Origin: Haloarcula rara
GTDB lineage: Archaea > Halobacteriota > Halobacteria > Halobacteriales > Haloarculaceae
Direction: 5' to 3'
DNA length: 64,000 nt
Assembly: GCF_029338235.1 (NCBI RefSeq)
Contig: NZ_CP119785.1
Location: 2,170,001-2,234,000 of the forward strand
This document shows positions 51,315 through 60,354 of the stretch, piece after piece. How positions within the stretch are numbered: position 1 is the first letter of the stretch; every line of letters starts with the position of its first letter. A program made the translations under genes and the position numbers. Under the pieces are notes generated by a model. That model saw nothing but the letters and a program-made list of their open reading frames with translations, was not told where the DNA came from and ran no database searches.

Positions 51315-51452
51315 ATACGGCGAGCGAAGCGAGCCGTTTCACGGGAATCGAACGAAGTGAGATTCCCGCGTTTTTCCCCCAAGTTTTTGCGAGGAGTGGT
51401 TCCCGCAGTGAGCCAAAGGCTCACGAGGAAACCCGACGAAGTAAAAAGTGGG
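51315..51452 (+). repeat. 138-bp structured repeat, copy B
   Basis: Exactly the same length as copy A. Hairpin 1 (51317-51337) is identical in sequence; hairpin 2 (51342-51368) is CGGGAATC/GATTCCCG with GA/GA, AC/GT, GAA; the TTTTTCCCCCAAGTTTTTGC stretch and GTAAAAAGTGGG end are conserved; hairpin 3 (51408-51424) is GTGAGCC/GGCTCAC with AAA loop. It ends 2 nt before tRNA-Gly. Confidence 0.92.
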
Positions 51453-51454
51453 AA

Positions 51455-51526
51455 TGCGCTGGCTGGGATTTGAACCCAGGTTGTGACCATGGCAAGGTCA
51501 CGTGATACCAACTACACTACCAGCGC
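51455..51526 (-). tRNA. tRNA-Gly (GCC)
   Basis: 72 nt on the minus strand: acceptor GCGCTGG with CCAGCGC, discriminator A, T arm GGTTCAAATCC, anticodon loop TTGCCAT giving GCC. No intron, no CCA. On the minus strand the 138-bp repeat lies directly 3' of it. Confidence 0.95.
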
Positions 51527-51866
51527 TCACTTCATTCGCCCTGACCCTCGCGACCACGTGGGGTCGCTCGGTACCAGCGCGCACCGTTTCGCACGTCGCC
51601 TCTCTGCATTCCAAAGTGGCGAGGGTGATAGTAAAAAGCCTTCCGTTTCGCGGGGAAACCACGGGGCCGGAGCGGGGCCGTTCGTGTGGAACGTCACCAC
51701 GGCGCTGGCTTTTGGAAGCGGCAAACTATGGGCTGGCAATTCAGGTGAGAGTGGGCTGTAGTGGCGTGTGAACGCGTCTCAACGCACGCGCGAAGCGGGG
51801 TCTTTTTACCGTAGGGACGGAGTAGTATCGCTACAGTCTAGTGGCGCGACGTGGAAGCGTCACGGC
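51527..51866. other. Intergenic region upstream of the ribosomal operon
   Basis: 340 nt without a supported gene. It should contain the promoter of tRNA-Gly (leftward) and of the methyltransferase-uL3 operon (rightward). The sequence TCTTTTTACC at 51801-51810 is the best TATA candidate for the latter, placing a start roughly 30-35 nt before the ATG at 51867. Small ORFs here are overlapping and low quality. A second AT-rich spot lies at about 51624-51636. Confidence 0.5.
51801..51810 (+). promoter_or_regulatory. Putative TATA box of the ribosomal-protein operon
   Basis: TCTTTTTACC, the most AT-rich stretch near the operon start, lies about 60 nt before the ATG of the SPOUT methyltransferase gene. 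Confidence 0.4.
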
Positions 51867-52712
51867 ATGACGACCAGCGTACTCGTGCCCGACTCCCTCA
51901 CACGGGAAGCCGAGGACCGCCGCGAGGCGACTCGGAAACTCGGATACGTGGCCCGCGCGGCCACCGTGTTCCGGGTGGACCGGCTGACAGTGTACCCCGA
52001 CCCGGATGGTCGGGGCAAGTGGGAAGACGGGTTCGTCGAAACCGTGCTGCGGTACGCCGCGACGCCGCCACACCTCCGAAAGGAGATGTGGGGCAAGCGG
52101 GACGAACTAGAGTACGTCGGCGTCCTGCCGCCGCTCCGCGTGCGTTCACAGACCGGCTCCGGATCCGAGGGTTCGGGGTCGTTAAGACAGGGAATCGTGA
52201 CCGAGGTCGGAGCTGATGGGCGCGTCCGGGTCAATTGCGGAATGCAACACCCGATCTCCCTCCCCGTTCCAGCGGATATGGATGTGGGTGAGGGAGAGCG
52301 CGTGACCGTCAGGGTCTCTTCGCGACGGCCGGTCCGGGCGAAACTCGTCGACGCCCCCATATCGGGGTTCGACGTCGTTTCCGCGGACCTCAACATGGCA
52401 CTCTCGCGTGACGACGCCGGACTCACCATCGCGTCATCGCGATACGGTGAGCTGGCAACGACTCGTCGCCTGGGCGAACTGGCCCAACGACGGGACACCG
52501 AGGGCGGCATGACAGTCGCCTTCGGGGCACCCGAGCGTGGGTTACCGTCCATACTCGACGTGGACCCGGACGCCGTCCGGGGAGACCAGCGGAACGACGA
52601 ATCCACAGGGTTCGACCTCTGGCTGAATACGGTTCCGAACCAGGGCAGTGAGGTCGTGCGAACTGAAGAAGCGATGTTCGCCTCCCTCGCCTGTCTAACC
52701 CTCACGGAGTAA
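51867..52712 (+). CDS. SPOUT-family RNA methyltransferase (DUF171, C9orf114-like)
   Basis: A 281-residue protein: SVLVPDSLTREAEDRREATRKLGYVARAATVFRVDRLTVYPDP start, PHLRKEMWGKRDELEYVGVLPPLR, a small OB-like insert near 110-160 (RQGIVTEVGADGRVRVNCGMQHPI), and a C-terminal SPOUT knot VAFGAPERGLPSILD / FDLWLNTVPNQGSEVVRTEEAMFASLA. Probable SAM-dependent rRNA methylase. It is the first gene of the ribosomal operon, 4 nt before rpl3. Start ATG 51867; upstream open frame lacks family match. Confidence 0.88.
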   Translation: MTTSVLVPDSLTREAEDRREATRKLGYVARAATVFRVDRLTVYPDPDGRGKWEDGFVETVLRYAATPPHLRKEMWGKRDELEYVGVLPPLRVRSQTGSGSEGSGSLRQGIVTEVGADGRVRVNCGMQHPISLPVPADMDVGEGERVTVRVSSRRPVRAKLVDAPISGFDVVSADLNMALSRDDAGLTIASSRYGELATTRRLGELAQRRDTEGGMTVAFGAPERGLPSILDVDPDAVRGDQRNDESTGFDLWLNTVPNQGSEVVRTEEAMFASLACLTLTE

Positions 52713-52716
52713 ACGA

Positions 52717-53733
52717 ATGCCACAACCAAGCAGACCACGCAAAGGCTCGCTGGGCTTCGGCCCGCGCAAGCGCTCGACGAGCGAGACACCTCGCTTCAAC
52801 AGCTGGCCGTCCGACGACGGGCAGCCGGGCGTCCAGGGGTTCGCCGGCTACAAGGCGGGCATGACACACGTCGTGCTCGTCAACGACGAACCTAACTCCC
52901 CCCGCGAAGGGATGGAGGAGACTGTCCCGGTGACAGTCGTCGAGACGCCGCCGATGCGCGCCGTCGCCCTGCGTGCGTACGAAGACACGCCGTACGGTCA
53001 GCGTCCGCTGACGGAGGTATGGACCGACGAGTTCCACACGGATCTCGATCGGACCCTCAACCTGCCGGAGGACCACGACCCGGACGCTGCTGAGGAACAG
53101 GTACGCGACGCTCTCGACGACGGTCGACTGGGCGACGTGCGTCTCATCACGCACACCGTCCCAGAGGCCGTCCCGAGCGTCCCGAAGAAAAAGCCCGACG
53201 TGATGGAGACTCGCGTCGGCGGTGGATCCGTCTCGGACCGCCTCGAGCACGCCCTCGAGCTCGTCGACGACGGTGGCGAGCACTCGATGAACGACGTCTT
53301 CCGCGCCGGTGAGTACACCGACATCGCGGGCGTCACCAAGGGCAAAGGGACGCAGGGTCCTGTCAAGCGCTGGGGCGTCCAGAAGCGGAAGGGCAAACAC
53401 GCCCGCCAGGGCTGGCGCCGACGCATCGGCAACCTCGGCCCGTGGAACCCATCTCGCGTGCGCTCGACGGTCCCCCAGCAGGGTCAGACCGGTTACCACC
53501 AGCGCACGGAACTGAACAAGCGCCTCATCGACATCGGTGAGGGCGACGACGCCACCGTCGACGGCGGCTTCGTCAACTACGGCGAGGTCGACGGGCCGTA
53601 CACGCTCGTCAAAGGCTCGGTCCCCGGTCCGGACAAGCGCCTGGTGCGCTTCCGGCCCGCGGTCCGACCCAACGACCAGCCGCGCCTCGACCCCGAGGTG
53701 CGCTTCGTCTCCACGGAATCGAACCAGGGATAA
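52717..53733 (+). CDS. rpl3: Ribosomal protein uL3
   Basis: A 338-residue large-subunit protein that lines the peptidyl transferase region. MPQPSRPRKGSLGFGPRKRS start, GYKAGMTHVV, GVTKGKGTQGPVKRWGVQKRKGKHARQGWRRRIGNLGPW and STVPQQGQTGYHQRTELNKR are all near identical to Haloarcula marismortui L3. First ribosomal gene of the operon, 4 nt after the methyltransferase stop. Confidence 0.98.
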   Translation: MPQPSRPRKGSLGFGPRKRSTSETPRFNSWPSDDGQPGVQGFAGYKAGMTHVVLVNDEPNSPREGMEETVPVTVVETPPMRAVALRAYEDTPYGQRPLTEVWTDEFHTDLDRTLNLPEDHDPDAAEEQVRDALDDGRLGDVRLITHTVPEAVPSVPKKKPDVMETRVGGGSVSDRLEHALELVDDGGEHSMNDVFRAGEYTDIAGVTKGKGTQGPVKRWGVQKRKGKHARQGWRRRIGNLGPWNPSRVRSTVPQQGQTGYHQRTELNKRLIDIGEGDDATVDGGFVNYGEVDGPYTLVKGSVPGPDKRLVRFRPAVRPNDQPRLDPEVRFVSTESNQG

Positions 53734-53736
53734 TCC

Positions 53737-54477
53737 ATGCAGGCAACTATCTACACTCTGGACGGCGAGGCCGACGGCGAGGTCGAGCTCCCCGATGTCT
53801 TCGAGACACCGGTGCGCTCAGACCTCATCGCCAAGGCTGTACACGCCGCCCAGGCAAACCGAAAGCAGGACTACGGTACCGACGAGTACGCCGGCCTCCG
53901 AACGCCGGCCGAGTCGTTCGGTAGCGGTCGCGGCCAGGCACACGTCCCACAGCAGGACGGTCGTGCCCGCCGCGTCCCGCAGGCGGTCAAGGGCCGCGCG
54001 GCCCACCCGCCGAAAGCCGAGAAAGACCGCTCTGTCGACATCAACGACAAGGAGCGCCAGCTCGCCGTCCGGTCGGCCCTCGCCGCCACGACGGACGCCG
54101 AACTCGTCGCCGAGCGCGGCCACGAGTTCGACATCGAGGAGGTCCCCGTCGTCGTCTCCGACGACTTCGAGGACCTGGTCAAGACCCAGGAAGTCCTGGG
54201 GCTTCTCGAGGAGCTCGGCCTCGAGGCGGACATCGAGCGCGCTGACGAGACGAAGATCAAGGCCGGGAAGGGCTCGATGCGCGGTCGGAAGTACCGCCGC
54301 CCCTCCTCTATCCTCTTCGTAACCAGCAGCGAGCCGTCGAAGGCCGCCCGCAACCTCGCGGGCGTCGACGTGGCCACGGCCGGGGAGGTCAACGCGGAAG
54401 ACCTCGCACCCGGTGCCGCGCCGGGTCGGCTCACCGTCTTCACCGAGTCCGCAGTCGAGGAGGTGGGCGACCGATGA
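53737..54477 (+). CDS. rpl4: Ribosomal protein uL4 (L4)
   Basis: A 246-residue large-subunit protein; [35 protein letters not shown] and [37 protein letters not shown] (the exit-tunnel loop) identify it. In archaea the same position is L4e/L1-like. Three nt after uL3; its stop overlaps the start of uL23 (ATGA). Confidence 0.98.
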   Translation: MQATIYTLDGEADGEVELPDVFETPVRSDLIAKAVHAAQANRKQDYGTDEYAGLRTPAESFGSGRGQAHVPQQDGRARRVPQAVKGRAAHPPKAEKDRSVDINDKERQLAVRSALAATTDAELVAERGHEFDIEEVPVVVSDDFEDLVKTQEVLGLLEELGLEADIERADETKIKAGKGSMRGRKYRRPSSILFVTSSEPSKAARNLAGVDVATAGEVNAEDLAPGAAPGRLTVFTESAVEEVGDR

Positions 54478-54731
54478 GCTGGGACGTCATCAAGTACCCA
54501 CACGTCACCGAGAAGGCCATGAACGACATGGACTTCCAGAACAAGCTCCAGTTCGTCGTCGACGACAGCGCTGGGAAGCCCGAGGTCGCGGAGGCCGTCG
54601 AATCTCAGTACGAAGTCACCGTCGTCAGTGTGAACACGCAGAACACGATGGACGGCGAGAAGAAGGCCGTCGTTCGCCTCTCCGAGGACGACGACGCCCA
54701 GGAAGTCGCCTCCAGAATCGGGGTGTTCTAA
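54474..54731 (+). CDS. rpl23: Ribosomal protein uL23
   Basis: An 85-residue protein at the tunnel exit, docking site for [45 protein letters not shown]. Overlaps uL4 stop by 4 nt, uL2 begins 2 nt after. Confidence 0.97.
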   Translation: MSWDVIKYPHVTEKAMNDMDFQNKLQFVVDDSAGKPEVAEAVESQYEVTVVSVNTQNTMDGEKKAVVRLSEDDDAQEVASRIGVF

Positions 54732-54733
54732 CC

Positions 54734-55456
54734 ATGGGACGACGAATTCAGGGACAACGACGCGGTCGCGGGACGTCCACGTTCCGGGCGCCCTCCCACC
54801 GCTACAAAGCAGATCTGGAGCACCGTAAAGTCGAAGACGGCGACGTCATCGCCGGCGAAGTCGTCGACATCGAACACGACCCGGCCCGCTCGGCGCCCGT
54901 CGCGGCCGTCGAGTTCGAGGACGGCGACCACCGCCTCGTGCTCGCGCCGGAAGGCGTGGGCGTGGGCGACGAACTGCAGGTCGGCGTCAGCGCCGAAATC
55001 GCCCCCGGGAACACGCTCCCGCTCGCGGAGATTCCCGAGGGTGTGCCGGTGTGTAACGTCGAGTCCAGCCCCGGTGACGGTGGCCGTTTCGCCCGCTCGT
55101 CGGGCGTCAACGCCACGCTGCTCACCCACGACCGCAACGTCGCGGTCGTGAAGCTCCCCTCCGGGGAGATGAAGCGACTGGATCCGCAGTGCCGTGCGAC
55201 CATCGGCGTCGTCGCCGGTGGCGGCCGGACGGACAAGCCGTTCGTCAAGGCCGGCAAGAAGCACCACAAGATGAAAGCCCGCGGGACGAAGTACCCACGC
55301 GTCCGTGGTGTCGCGATGAACGCCGTCGACCACCCCTTCGGTGGCGGTGGCCGACAGCACCCGGGCAAGCCCAAGTCCATCTCCCGCAACGCACCGCCTG
55401 GCCGGAAAGTCGGGGACATCGCCTCGAAGCGGACCGGCCGAGGGAGTGACAAATGA
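54734..55456 (+). CDS. rpl2: Ribosomal protein uL2
   Basis: A 240-residue protein required for subunit joining and peptidyl transfer. [47 protein letters not shown], and [28 protein letters not shown] (with the functional His) identify it. Start ATG 54734; four-base overlap with the uS19 start. Confidence 0.98.
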   Translation: MGRRIQGQRRGRGTSTFRAPSHRYKADLEHRKVEDGDVIAGEVVDIEHDPARSAPVAAVEFEDGDHRLVLAPEGVGVGDELQVGVSAEIAPGNTLPLAEIPEGVPVCNVESSPGDGGRFARSSGVNATLLTHDRNVAVVKLPSGEMKRLDPQCRATIGVVAGGGRTDKPFVKAGKKHHKMKARGTKYPRVRGVAMNAVDHPFGGGGRQHPGKPKSISRNAPPGRKVGDIASKRTGRGSDK

Positions 55457-55875
55457 GTTCGGAATACCAGATCGGCCACGAGGGAGAGTTTACCTTCCGA
55501 GGCCACACGCTCGACGAGCTGCAGGACATGGAGCTCGAGGAAGTCGCGGAACTGCTCCCCGCTCGCCAGCGGCGAAGTATCGAACGCGGTCTGACCGAGG
55601 AAAAGCAGAAGCTCCTCGCAAAGGCCCGCGACGCCGAGGAGGAGGAAACGGCCAACAACCCCATCCGGACGCACCTGCGCGATATGCCGGTGCTGCCGGT
55701 GATGGTCGACCTCACCTTCGCCGTCCACAACGGTCAGGAGTTCGAGCGCGTGAAAGTCGAGCCCGAGATGCTCGGCCACTACCTCGGTGAGTTCCAGCTC
55801 ACCCGCAGCTCGGTCGAACACGGTCAGGCCGGTATCGGGGCGACACGCTCCTCGAAATTCGTACCGCTCAAGTAA
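55453..55875 (+). CDS. rps19: Ribosomal protein uS19
   Basis: A 140-residue small-subunit head protein: [44 protein letters not shown] and [33 protein letters not shown]. The acidic N-terminal extension is normal for archaea. Overlaps the uL2 stop by 4 nt. Confidence 0.98.
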   Translation: MSSEYQIGHEGEFTFRGHTLDELQDMELEEVAELLPARQRRSIERGLTEEKQKLLAKARDAEEEETANNPIRTHLRDMPVLPVMVDLTFAVHNGQEFERVKVEPEMLGHYLGEFQLTRSSVEHGQAGIGATRSSKFVPLK

Positions 55876-55877
55876 TC

Positions 55878-56339
55878 ATGGGAATCAGCTACTCAGTCGA
55901 CGCCGACCCGGACGCCACCGCGAAAGCGATGCTTCGGGAGCGGCAGATGAGCTTCAAGCACAGCAAGGCTATCGCCCGCGAAATCAAGGGCAAGACGGCC
56001 GGCGAGGCCGTCGAGTTCCTCGATAGCGTTATCGCCGGCGACCAGCCGGTCGCGTTCAAACAGCACAACTCCGGTGTCGGCCACAAGTCGAAGGTCGACG
56101 GGTGGGACGCCGGTCGCTTCCCGAAGAAGGCCAGCGAGGCCTTCCAGGACCTGCTCGAGAACGCTATCGGCAACGCCGACCACCAGGGCTTCGACGGTGA
56201 GGCCATGGAGATAATGCACGTCGCCGCCCACAAGGTCGGCGAATCACAGGGTCGCAAACCGCGTGCGATGGGTCGCGCGTCCGCGTGGAACTCCACGCAG
56301 GTCGACGTCGAACTCATCCTCGAGGAGGTCGAAGGCTAA
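55878..56339 (+). CDS. rpl22: Ribosomal protein uL22
   Basis: A 153-residue large-subunit protein with the tunnel hairpin: YSVDADPDATAKAMLRERQMSFKHSKAIAREIKGKTAGEAV and RKPRAMGRASAWNSTQVDVELILEE. Starts 2 nt after uS19; its stop TAA shares a base with the uS3 ATG. Confidence 0.98.
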   Translation: MGISYSVDADPDATAKAMLRERQMSFKHSKAIAREIKGKTAGEAVEFLDSVIAGDQPVAFKQHNSGVGHKSKVDGWDAGRFPKKASEAFQDLLENAIGNADHQGFDGEAMEIMHVAAHKVGESQGRKPRAMGRASAWNSTQVDVELILEEVEG

Positions 56340-57271
56340 TGGCCGACGAACAGCAGTTCATCGAGGACGGCCTCCAGCGGACCCAGATCGACGAGTTCTT
56401 CGCGGACGAACTCGGTCGCGCCGGCTACGGCGGCATGGACGTCGCCAAGACGCCGATGGGTACCCAGATCGTCCTCAAAGCCGAGAAGCCAGGAATGGTC
56501 ATCGGCAAGGGCGGGAAGAACATCCGGAAGATCACGACGGAACTCGAGGAGCGGTTCGACCTCGACGACCCGCAGGTCGACGTCCAGGAAGTCGAGGAGC
56601 CGGACCTCAACGCCCGCATCGTCGCGGACCGCCTGGGCAACGCCCTCGAACGTGGCTGGTACTTCCGCAAGGCCGGCCACACCACCATCGACCGCATCAT
56701 GGAGTCCGGTGCGCTCGGTGCTGAGATCGTCCTCTCCGGGAAGGTCACGGGCGCCCGCTCGCGCGTGGAGAAGTTCAACCGCGGCTACATCAAGCACAAC
56801 GGCGAACCCGCCGAGGACATCGTCGACAGCGGCGTCGGCGTCGCGGTGATGAAGCTGGGCACCATCGGTGTCCAGGTGAAGATCATCCCGCCGGAGGCGG
56901 AACTCCCCGACGACTTCGAGGTCTACGACGACGCCGAGGTCGAGGACTACGTTGCCGACACGGACGGGGAAAGCGTCGAGGAGCTGCTCGAAGGCGAGCC
57001 CGAAGAGGCTACCGAGGCCGAGGAAGCGGCCGATGAGGCCGCTGCTGCCGAGGCAACCGACGACGCTGCTCCCGACGAGGAAGTCATCGAGGAAGCGGTC
57101 GACGTGCCTACCGACGAGGACGTCGAGGATGTCGACGTCGACGAACTCGAAGAGGCCGTCGACGAGGAGCTCGACGAGGACGTCGAGGCCGAAGCGGAAG
57201 AGCTCATGGACGAGATGGACGAGGCGGACGACAAGTCCGCCGACGCCGACGAAGAGGAGGCTGAGCAGTAA
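56339..57271 (+). CDS. rps3: Ribosomal protein uS3
   Basis: A 310-residue protein. KH domain with [23 protein letters not shown]-terminal domain [33 protein letters not shown], and a very acidic 100-residue tail rich in Glu, Asp and Ala. Longer tail than in bacterial S3, as in halophiles. ATG 56339 overlaps the uL22 stop; its stop overlaps the uL29 ATG. Confidence 0.97.
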   Translation: MADEQQFIEDGLQRTQIDEFFADELGRAGYGGMDVAKTPMGTQIVLKAEKPGMVIGKGGKNIRKITTELEERFDLDDPQVDVQEVEEPDLNARIVADRLGNALERGWYFRKAGHTTIDRIMESGALGAEIVLSGKVTGARSRVEKFNRGYIKHNGEPAEDIVDSGVGVAVMKLGTIGVQVKIIPPEAELPDDFEVYDDAEVEDYVADTDGESVEELLEGEPEEATEAEEAADEAAAAEATDDAAPDEEVIEEAVDVPTDEDVEDVDVDELEEAVDEELDEDVEAEAEELMDEMDEADDKSADADEEEAEQ

Positions 57272-57489
57272 TGGCCGTCCTCCACGTCCAGGAGATCCGA
57301 GACATGACTCCCGCCGAGCGAGCGGCGGAGCTCGATGATCTCAAGACGGAGCTGCTCAATTCCCGCGCCACGCTGGCGGCGGGTGGCGCCCCGGACAACC
57401 CGGGCCGCATCAAGGAACTGAAGAAGGCCATCGCCCGAATCAAGACGATTCAGGGCGAAGAAGGCGACCTCCAGTCGGAGGACGAATAA
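57271..57489 (+). CDS. rpl29: Ribosomal protein uL29
   Basis: A 72-residue two-helix protein, [55 protein letters not shown] overlaps the uS3 stop by one base and its stop overlaps the Rpp29 start by one base. Confidence 0.97.
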   Translation: MAVLHVQEIRDMTPAERAAELDDLKTELLNSRATLAAGGAPDNPGRIKELKKAIARIKTIQGEEGDLQSEDE

Positions 57490-57827
57490 TGCCACTGACA
57501 CCCGAGACGCTCACACGACACGAACTCGTCGGCCTCGACGTCGAGGTCGTCGCGGCGTCCAACCCGGACGCCATCGGTATCAGCGGCAGCGTCGTCATGG
57601 AGACGACGCAGCTGCTGACTGTCGAGGGAGACACTCGGGTGTGGCACGTGCCGAAGGACAGCGCGACGTTCGCGTTCGACCTTCCATCTGGACAGAGCGA
57701 GGCGCGAAGCGCCTCGACAACCGTGAGCGGCGACGAGCCGCGAACGCGTGTCCGGGTGGAGGGCGAGCGCCTCGTCGACCGTCCCGCTCGACGCACAGCG
57801 AACGCAGGTGATTCCAAATGGCGCTAG
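57489..57827 (+). CDS. rnp1: RNase P protein Rpp29 (Rnp1) with an in-frame palindromic insert
   Basis: A 112-residue subunit of archaeal RNase P, needed for tRNA 5' processing, encoded inside the ribosomal operon as usual. Family core: LTRHELVGLDVEVVAASNPDAIGISGSVVMETTQLLTVEGDTRVWHVPKDSATFAF and [25 protein letters not shown]. Between these halves are about 17 extra residues (GQSEARSASTTVSGDEPRT), which the DNA encodes with two hairpins (57698-57716 and 57723-57745). The insert is likely surface-exposed. Stop overlaps the uS17 start by 10 nt. Confidence 0.9.
   Translation: MPLTPETLTRHELVGLDVEVVAASNPDAIGISGSVVMETTQLLTVEGDTRVWHVPKDSATFAFDLPSGQSEARSASTTVSGDEPRTRVRVEGERLVDRPARRTANAGDSKWR
57698..57745 (+). 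repeat. Two hairpins encoded within Rpp29
   Basis: 57698-57716: perfect 8-bp stem CGAGGCGC/GCGCCTCG around GAA. 57723-57745: GT/AC, GA/GA, GCGGC/GCCGC and a GACGA loop. Both match the triloop and tandem-GA pattern seen between genes in this window, yet they are translated. Confidence 0.85.
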
Positions 57828-58144
57828 GACTGAACGTACAGGAACCGGAGACGGCCTGTTCCGACCAGAACTGCCCCTTCCACGGAGAGCTATCCGTGCG
57901 GGGCCAGACACTGGACGGAGAGGTCGCTTCCACTGACATGGAGAAGACTGTCGTCGTCGAACGCGAGTACGACGTGAAGGTGCCCAAATACGACCGCTTT
58001 ATGAAGCGGCGGAGCCGCGTCCCGGCTCACGCACCCGAATGTCTCGACCTCGCGGTCGGTGACACGGTCACGATAGCAGAGTGTCGACCGCTCTCGAAGA
58101 CGAAGAGCCACGTCGTTGTGGCTGTCGAGGACGGTGAGCAATAA
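57818..58144 (+). CDS. rps17: Ribosomal protein uS17
   Basis: A 108-residue small-subunit protein: [77 protein letters not shown]. Overlaps the Rpp29 stop by 10 nt and the uL14 start by 1 nt. Confidence 0.97.
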   Translation: MALGLNVQEPETACSDQNCPFHGELSVRGQTLDGEVASTDMEKTVVVEREYDVKVPKYDRFMKRRSRVPAHAPECLDLAVGDTVTIAECRPLSKTKSHVVVAVEDGEQ

Positions 58145-58542
58145 TGGAGGCAATGAACGCCGACGTCACCCAGGGCCTGGAGAAGGGTTCGCTGATCACG
58201 TGTGCCGACAACACTGGCGCACGCCAGCTGAAAGTCATCTCCGTCCACGGCTACTCGGGGACGAAGAACCGCCACCCGAAGGCGGGACTGGGCGACAAGA
58301 TCACGGTCTCGGTCACCAAGGGGACGCCCGAAATGCGTCGCCAGGTGCTCGAAGCCGTCGTCGTCCGCCAGCGCAAACCCATCCGCCGTCCCGACGGCAC
58401 CCGCGTCAAGTTCGAAGACAACGCGGCTGTCATCGTAGACGAGAACGAGGACCCGCGCGGGACCGAACTCAAGGGTCCCATCTCGCGGGAAGTCGCGGAA
58501 CGGTTCGGGAGTGTCGCCTCCGCAGCGACGATGATCGTATAG
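58144..58542 (+). CDS. rpl14: Ribosomal protein uL14
   Basis: A 132-residue protein close to the Haloarcula marismortui L14: [51 protein letters not shown] and [17 protein letters not shown] 58144 overlaps the uS17 stop; a second ATG at 58153 (MNADVT) is possible. Confidence 0.97.
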   Translation: MEAMNADVTQGLEKGSLITCADNTGARQLKVISVHGYSGTKNRHPKAGLGDKITVSVTKGTPEMRRQVLEAVVVRQRKPIRRPDGTRVKFEDNAAVIVDENEDPRGTELKGPISREVAERFGSVASAATMIV

Positions 58543-58546
58543 AACC

Positions 58547-58909
58547 ATGACAACGCAACCAGACAAACAGCGAACGAGTCAACGAGACGCGCCGCTGCAC
58601 GAGCGACACAAGCAGGTGCGGGCCACGCTGGCCGAGGACCTCCGCGAGGAGTACGACCAGCGAAACGTCCGCGTCAACGCCGGGGACACCGTCGAGGTGC
58701 TCCGTGGCGACTACGCCGGCGAGTCGGGCGAGGTCCTCACCGTCGACCTCTCGGATGCCGTCATCCACGTGGAAGACGTCACCTTAGAGACCACCGACGG
58801 CGAGGAAGTTCCCCGCCCGCTCGACACCTCGAACGTCCGGGTCACGGACCTGAACACCGAGGACGACCGACGTGTGGAGCGTCTCGAATCGGAGGATGAT
58901 ACCGCATGA
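58547..58909 (+). CDS. rpl24: Ribosomal protein uL24
   Basis: A 120-residue protein with a KOW segment: [53 protein letters not shown]. First residues [27 protein letters not shown] are as in haloarchaea. Four nt after uL14; stop overlaps the eS4 start by 4 nt. Confidence 0.96.
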   Translation: MTTQPDKQRTSQRDAPLHERHKQVRATLAEDLREEYDQRNVRVNAGDTVEVLRGDYAGESGEVLTVDLSDAVIHVEDVTLETTDGEEVPRPLDTSNVRVTDLNTEDDRRVERLESEDDTA

Positions 58910-59661
58910 GCAAGCATCAGAAACGCCTGTCGGTGCCAAACAGCTGGCCCGTCGAGCGCAAGACGGCAACGTTTACGGTCAAGGCCGGCGCCGGCCCGCA
59001 CGGTGAGTCGGGGGTCCCCCTCCTCATCGTCCTGCGGGACGTGCTGGGCTACGCCGACAACCGCAAGGAAGCGCGCTACGCGCTCAACGAGGACAACGTC
59101 CTCATCAACGGGAAGGCGGTCTCCGACGAGGAACGGCCCGTCGGGATGTTCGACATCATGGCCTTCACCGAGCGAGAGGAGTACTACCGCGTCTTCCCCG
59201 GCGAGGGCGGTCGACTGGCGCTGACGGCCATCGAGGCCGACGCCGCCGAGTCCAAGCTCGGGAAGATCGTCAACAAGACCCACGTCGCCGGCGGCGACGT
59301 CCAGCTCGGTCTCCACGACGGTGAGACGCTCATCGTCGAGGACGCCGACGACTACTCCGGAGGCGACTCCGTCGTCGTCGACAACGAGACCAGCGAGATA
59401 ATCGCCCACTTCGAGTACGAAGAGGGCGCGCTCGTCACCGCCGTCGACGGTGCCCACGCGGGCGAGATTGGCACGGTCGACGAGATTCAGGTCACCCCCG
59501 GCTCGGCCCAGAATAACGTGCTCGTCGAACAGGACGAGGGCGAGGGCTTCGAGACGGTCGAGGAGTACGTCGTCGTCATCGACGAGAACTTCACTGGCGA
59601 TGCCGGAACGGCATCGGAAAACGCGAGCGGTGAAACCGCGAGCGAGGGTGATGACGAATGA
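58906..59661 (+). CDS. rps4e: Ribosomal protein eS4 with an extended tail
   Basis: A 251-residue archaeal/eukaryotic small-subunit protein: [59 protein letters not shown] and [32 protein letters not shown], ending in a KOW-like part [11 protein letters not shown]. After that is a 20-residue low-complexity tail ([22 protein letters not shown]) that I would not expect in homologues; its DNA folds into two hairpins. Stop overlaps uL5 by 4 nt. Confidence 0.93.
   Translation: MSKHQKRLSVPNSWPVERKTATFTVKAGAGPHGESGVPLLIVLRDVLGYADNRKEARYALNEDNVLINGKAVSDEERPVGMFDIMAFTEREEYYRVFPGEGGRLALTAIEADAAESKLGKIVNKTHVAGGDVQLGLHDGETLIVEDADDYSGGDSVVVDNETSEIIAHFEYEEGALVTAVDGAHAGEIGTVDEIQVTPGSAQNNVLVEQDEGEGFETVEEYVVVIDENFTGDAGTASENASGETASEGDDE
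59598..59644 (+). repeat. Two hairpins encoded in the eS4 tail
   Basis: 59598-59616: perfect 8-bp stem CGATGCCG/CGGCATCG with GAA loop. 59622-59644: CGC/GCG, GA/GA, GCGGT/ACCGC and GAA loop, nearly identical in layout to the non-coding hairpin at 35982-36004. They are translated as the extra tail of eS4. Confidence 0.88.
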
Positions 59662-60188
59662 GCTCGGAAACTGAGTCGGCCGACTTCCACGAGATGCGCG
59701 AACCGAGCATCGAGAAGGTCGTCGTCCACATGGGTATCGGCCACGGTGGCCGCGACCTGGCCAACGCCGAGGACATCATCGGCGAGATTACCGGCCAGAG
59801 CCCGGTTCGGACGACGGCAAAGCGGACCGTCGGCGAGTTCGACATCCGCCAGGGCGACCCAATCGGCGCGAAGGTCACGCTGCGTGACGAGGCCGCCGAG
59901 GAGTTCCTCGAGACCGCCTTGCCGCTTGCCGACCTGGCAGAGAGCCAGTTCGACGACACCGGCAACTTCAGCTTCGGTATCGAGGAGCACACGGAGTTCC
60001 CGAGCCAGGAGTACGACCCGAGCATCGGAATCTACGGGCTGGACGTCACGGTCAACCTCGTCCGCCCGGGCTACCGCGTCGCCAAGCGGGACAAGGCGTC
60101 CCGTTCGATTCCGTCGAACCATCGACTCAACCCCGAGGACGCGACCGCGTTCATCGAGTCGACCTTCGACGTGGAGGTGAGCGAATGA
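59658..60188 (+). CDS. rpl5: Ribosomal protein uL5
   Basis: A 176-residue protein of the 5S rRNA region: [65 protein letters not shown]. Overlaps eS4 stop by 4 nt and the uS14 start by 4 nt. Confidence 0.97.
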   Translation: MSSETESADFHEMREPSIEKVVVHMGIGHGGRDLANAEDIIGEITGQSPVRTTAKRTVGEFDIRQGDPIGAKVTLRDEAAEEFLETALPLADLAESQFDDTGNFSFGIEEHTEFPSQEYDPSIGIYGLDVTVNLVRPGYRVAKRDKASRSIPSNHRLNPEDATAFIESTFDVEVSE

Positions 60189-60352
60189 GCGAAAGTGAAA
60201 CCCAACAGGCCAACGACGAGCGTACCGGCCAGCTCGAGTCCTGCCAGCGCTGCGGGCGCGAGCAGGGACTCGTCGGCAAGTACGACATCTGGCTGTGTCG
60301 CCAGTGCTTCCGGGAGATTTCCCGGGGCATGGGCTTCAAGAAGTACAGCTAA
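60185..60352 (+). CDS. rps14: Ribosomal protein uS14 (zinc-binding)
   Basis: A 55-residue protein, ending [10 protein letters not shown]. It has a zinc ribbon with C20, C23, C38 and C41 ([11 protein letters not shown] and [10 protein letters not shown]). Start at ATG 60185, four bases inside the uL5 gene; stop TAA 60350-60352, followed after 2 nt by uS8. It is short but placed exactly where expected. Confidence 0.95.
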   Translation: MSESETQQANDERTGQLESCQRCGREQGLVGKYDIWLCRQCFREISRGMGFKKYS

Positions 60353-60354
60353 CC

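Noticed and set aside
51483..51771. ORFs between tRNA-Gly and the methyltransferase gene
   Set aside because: They overlap the tRNA or each other in several frames and have no conserved features.
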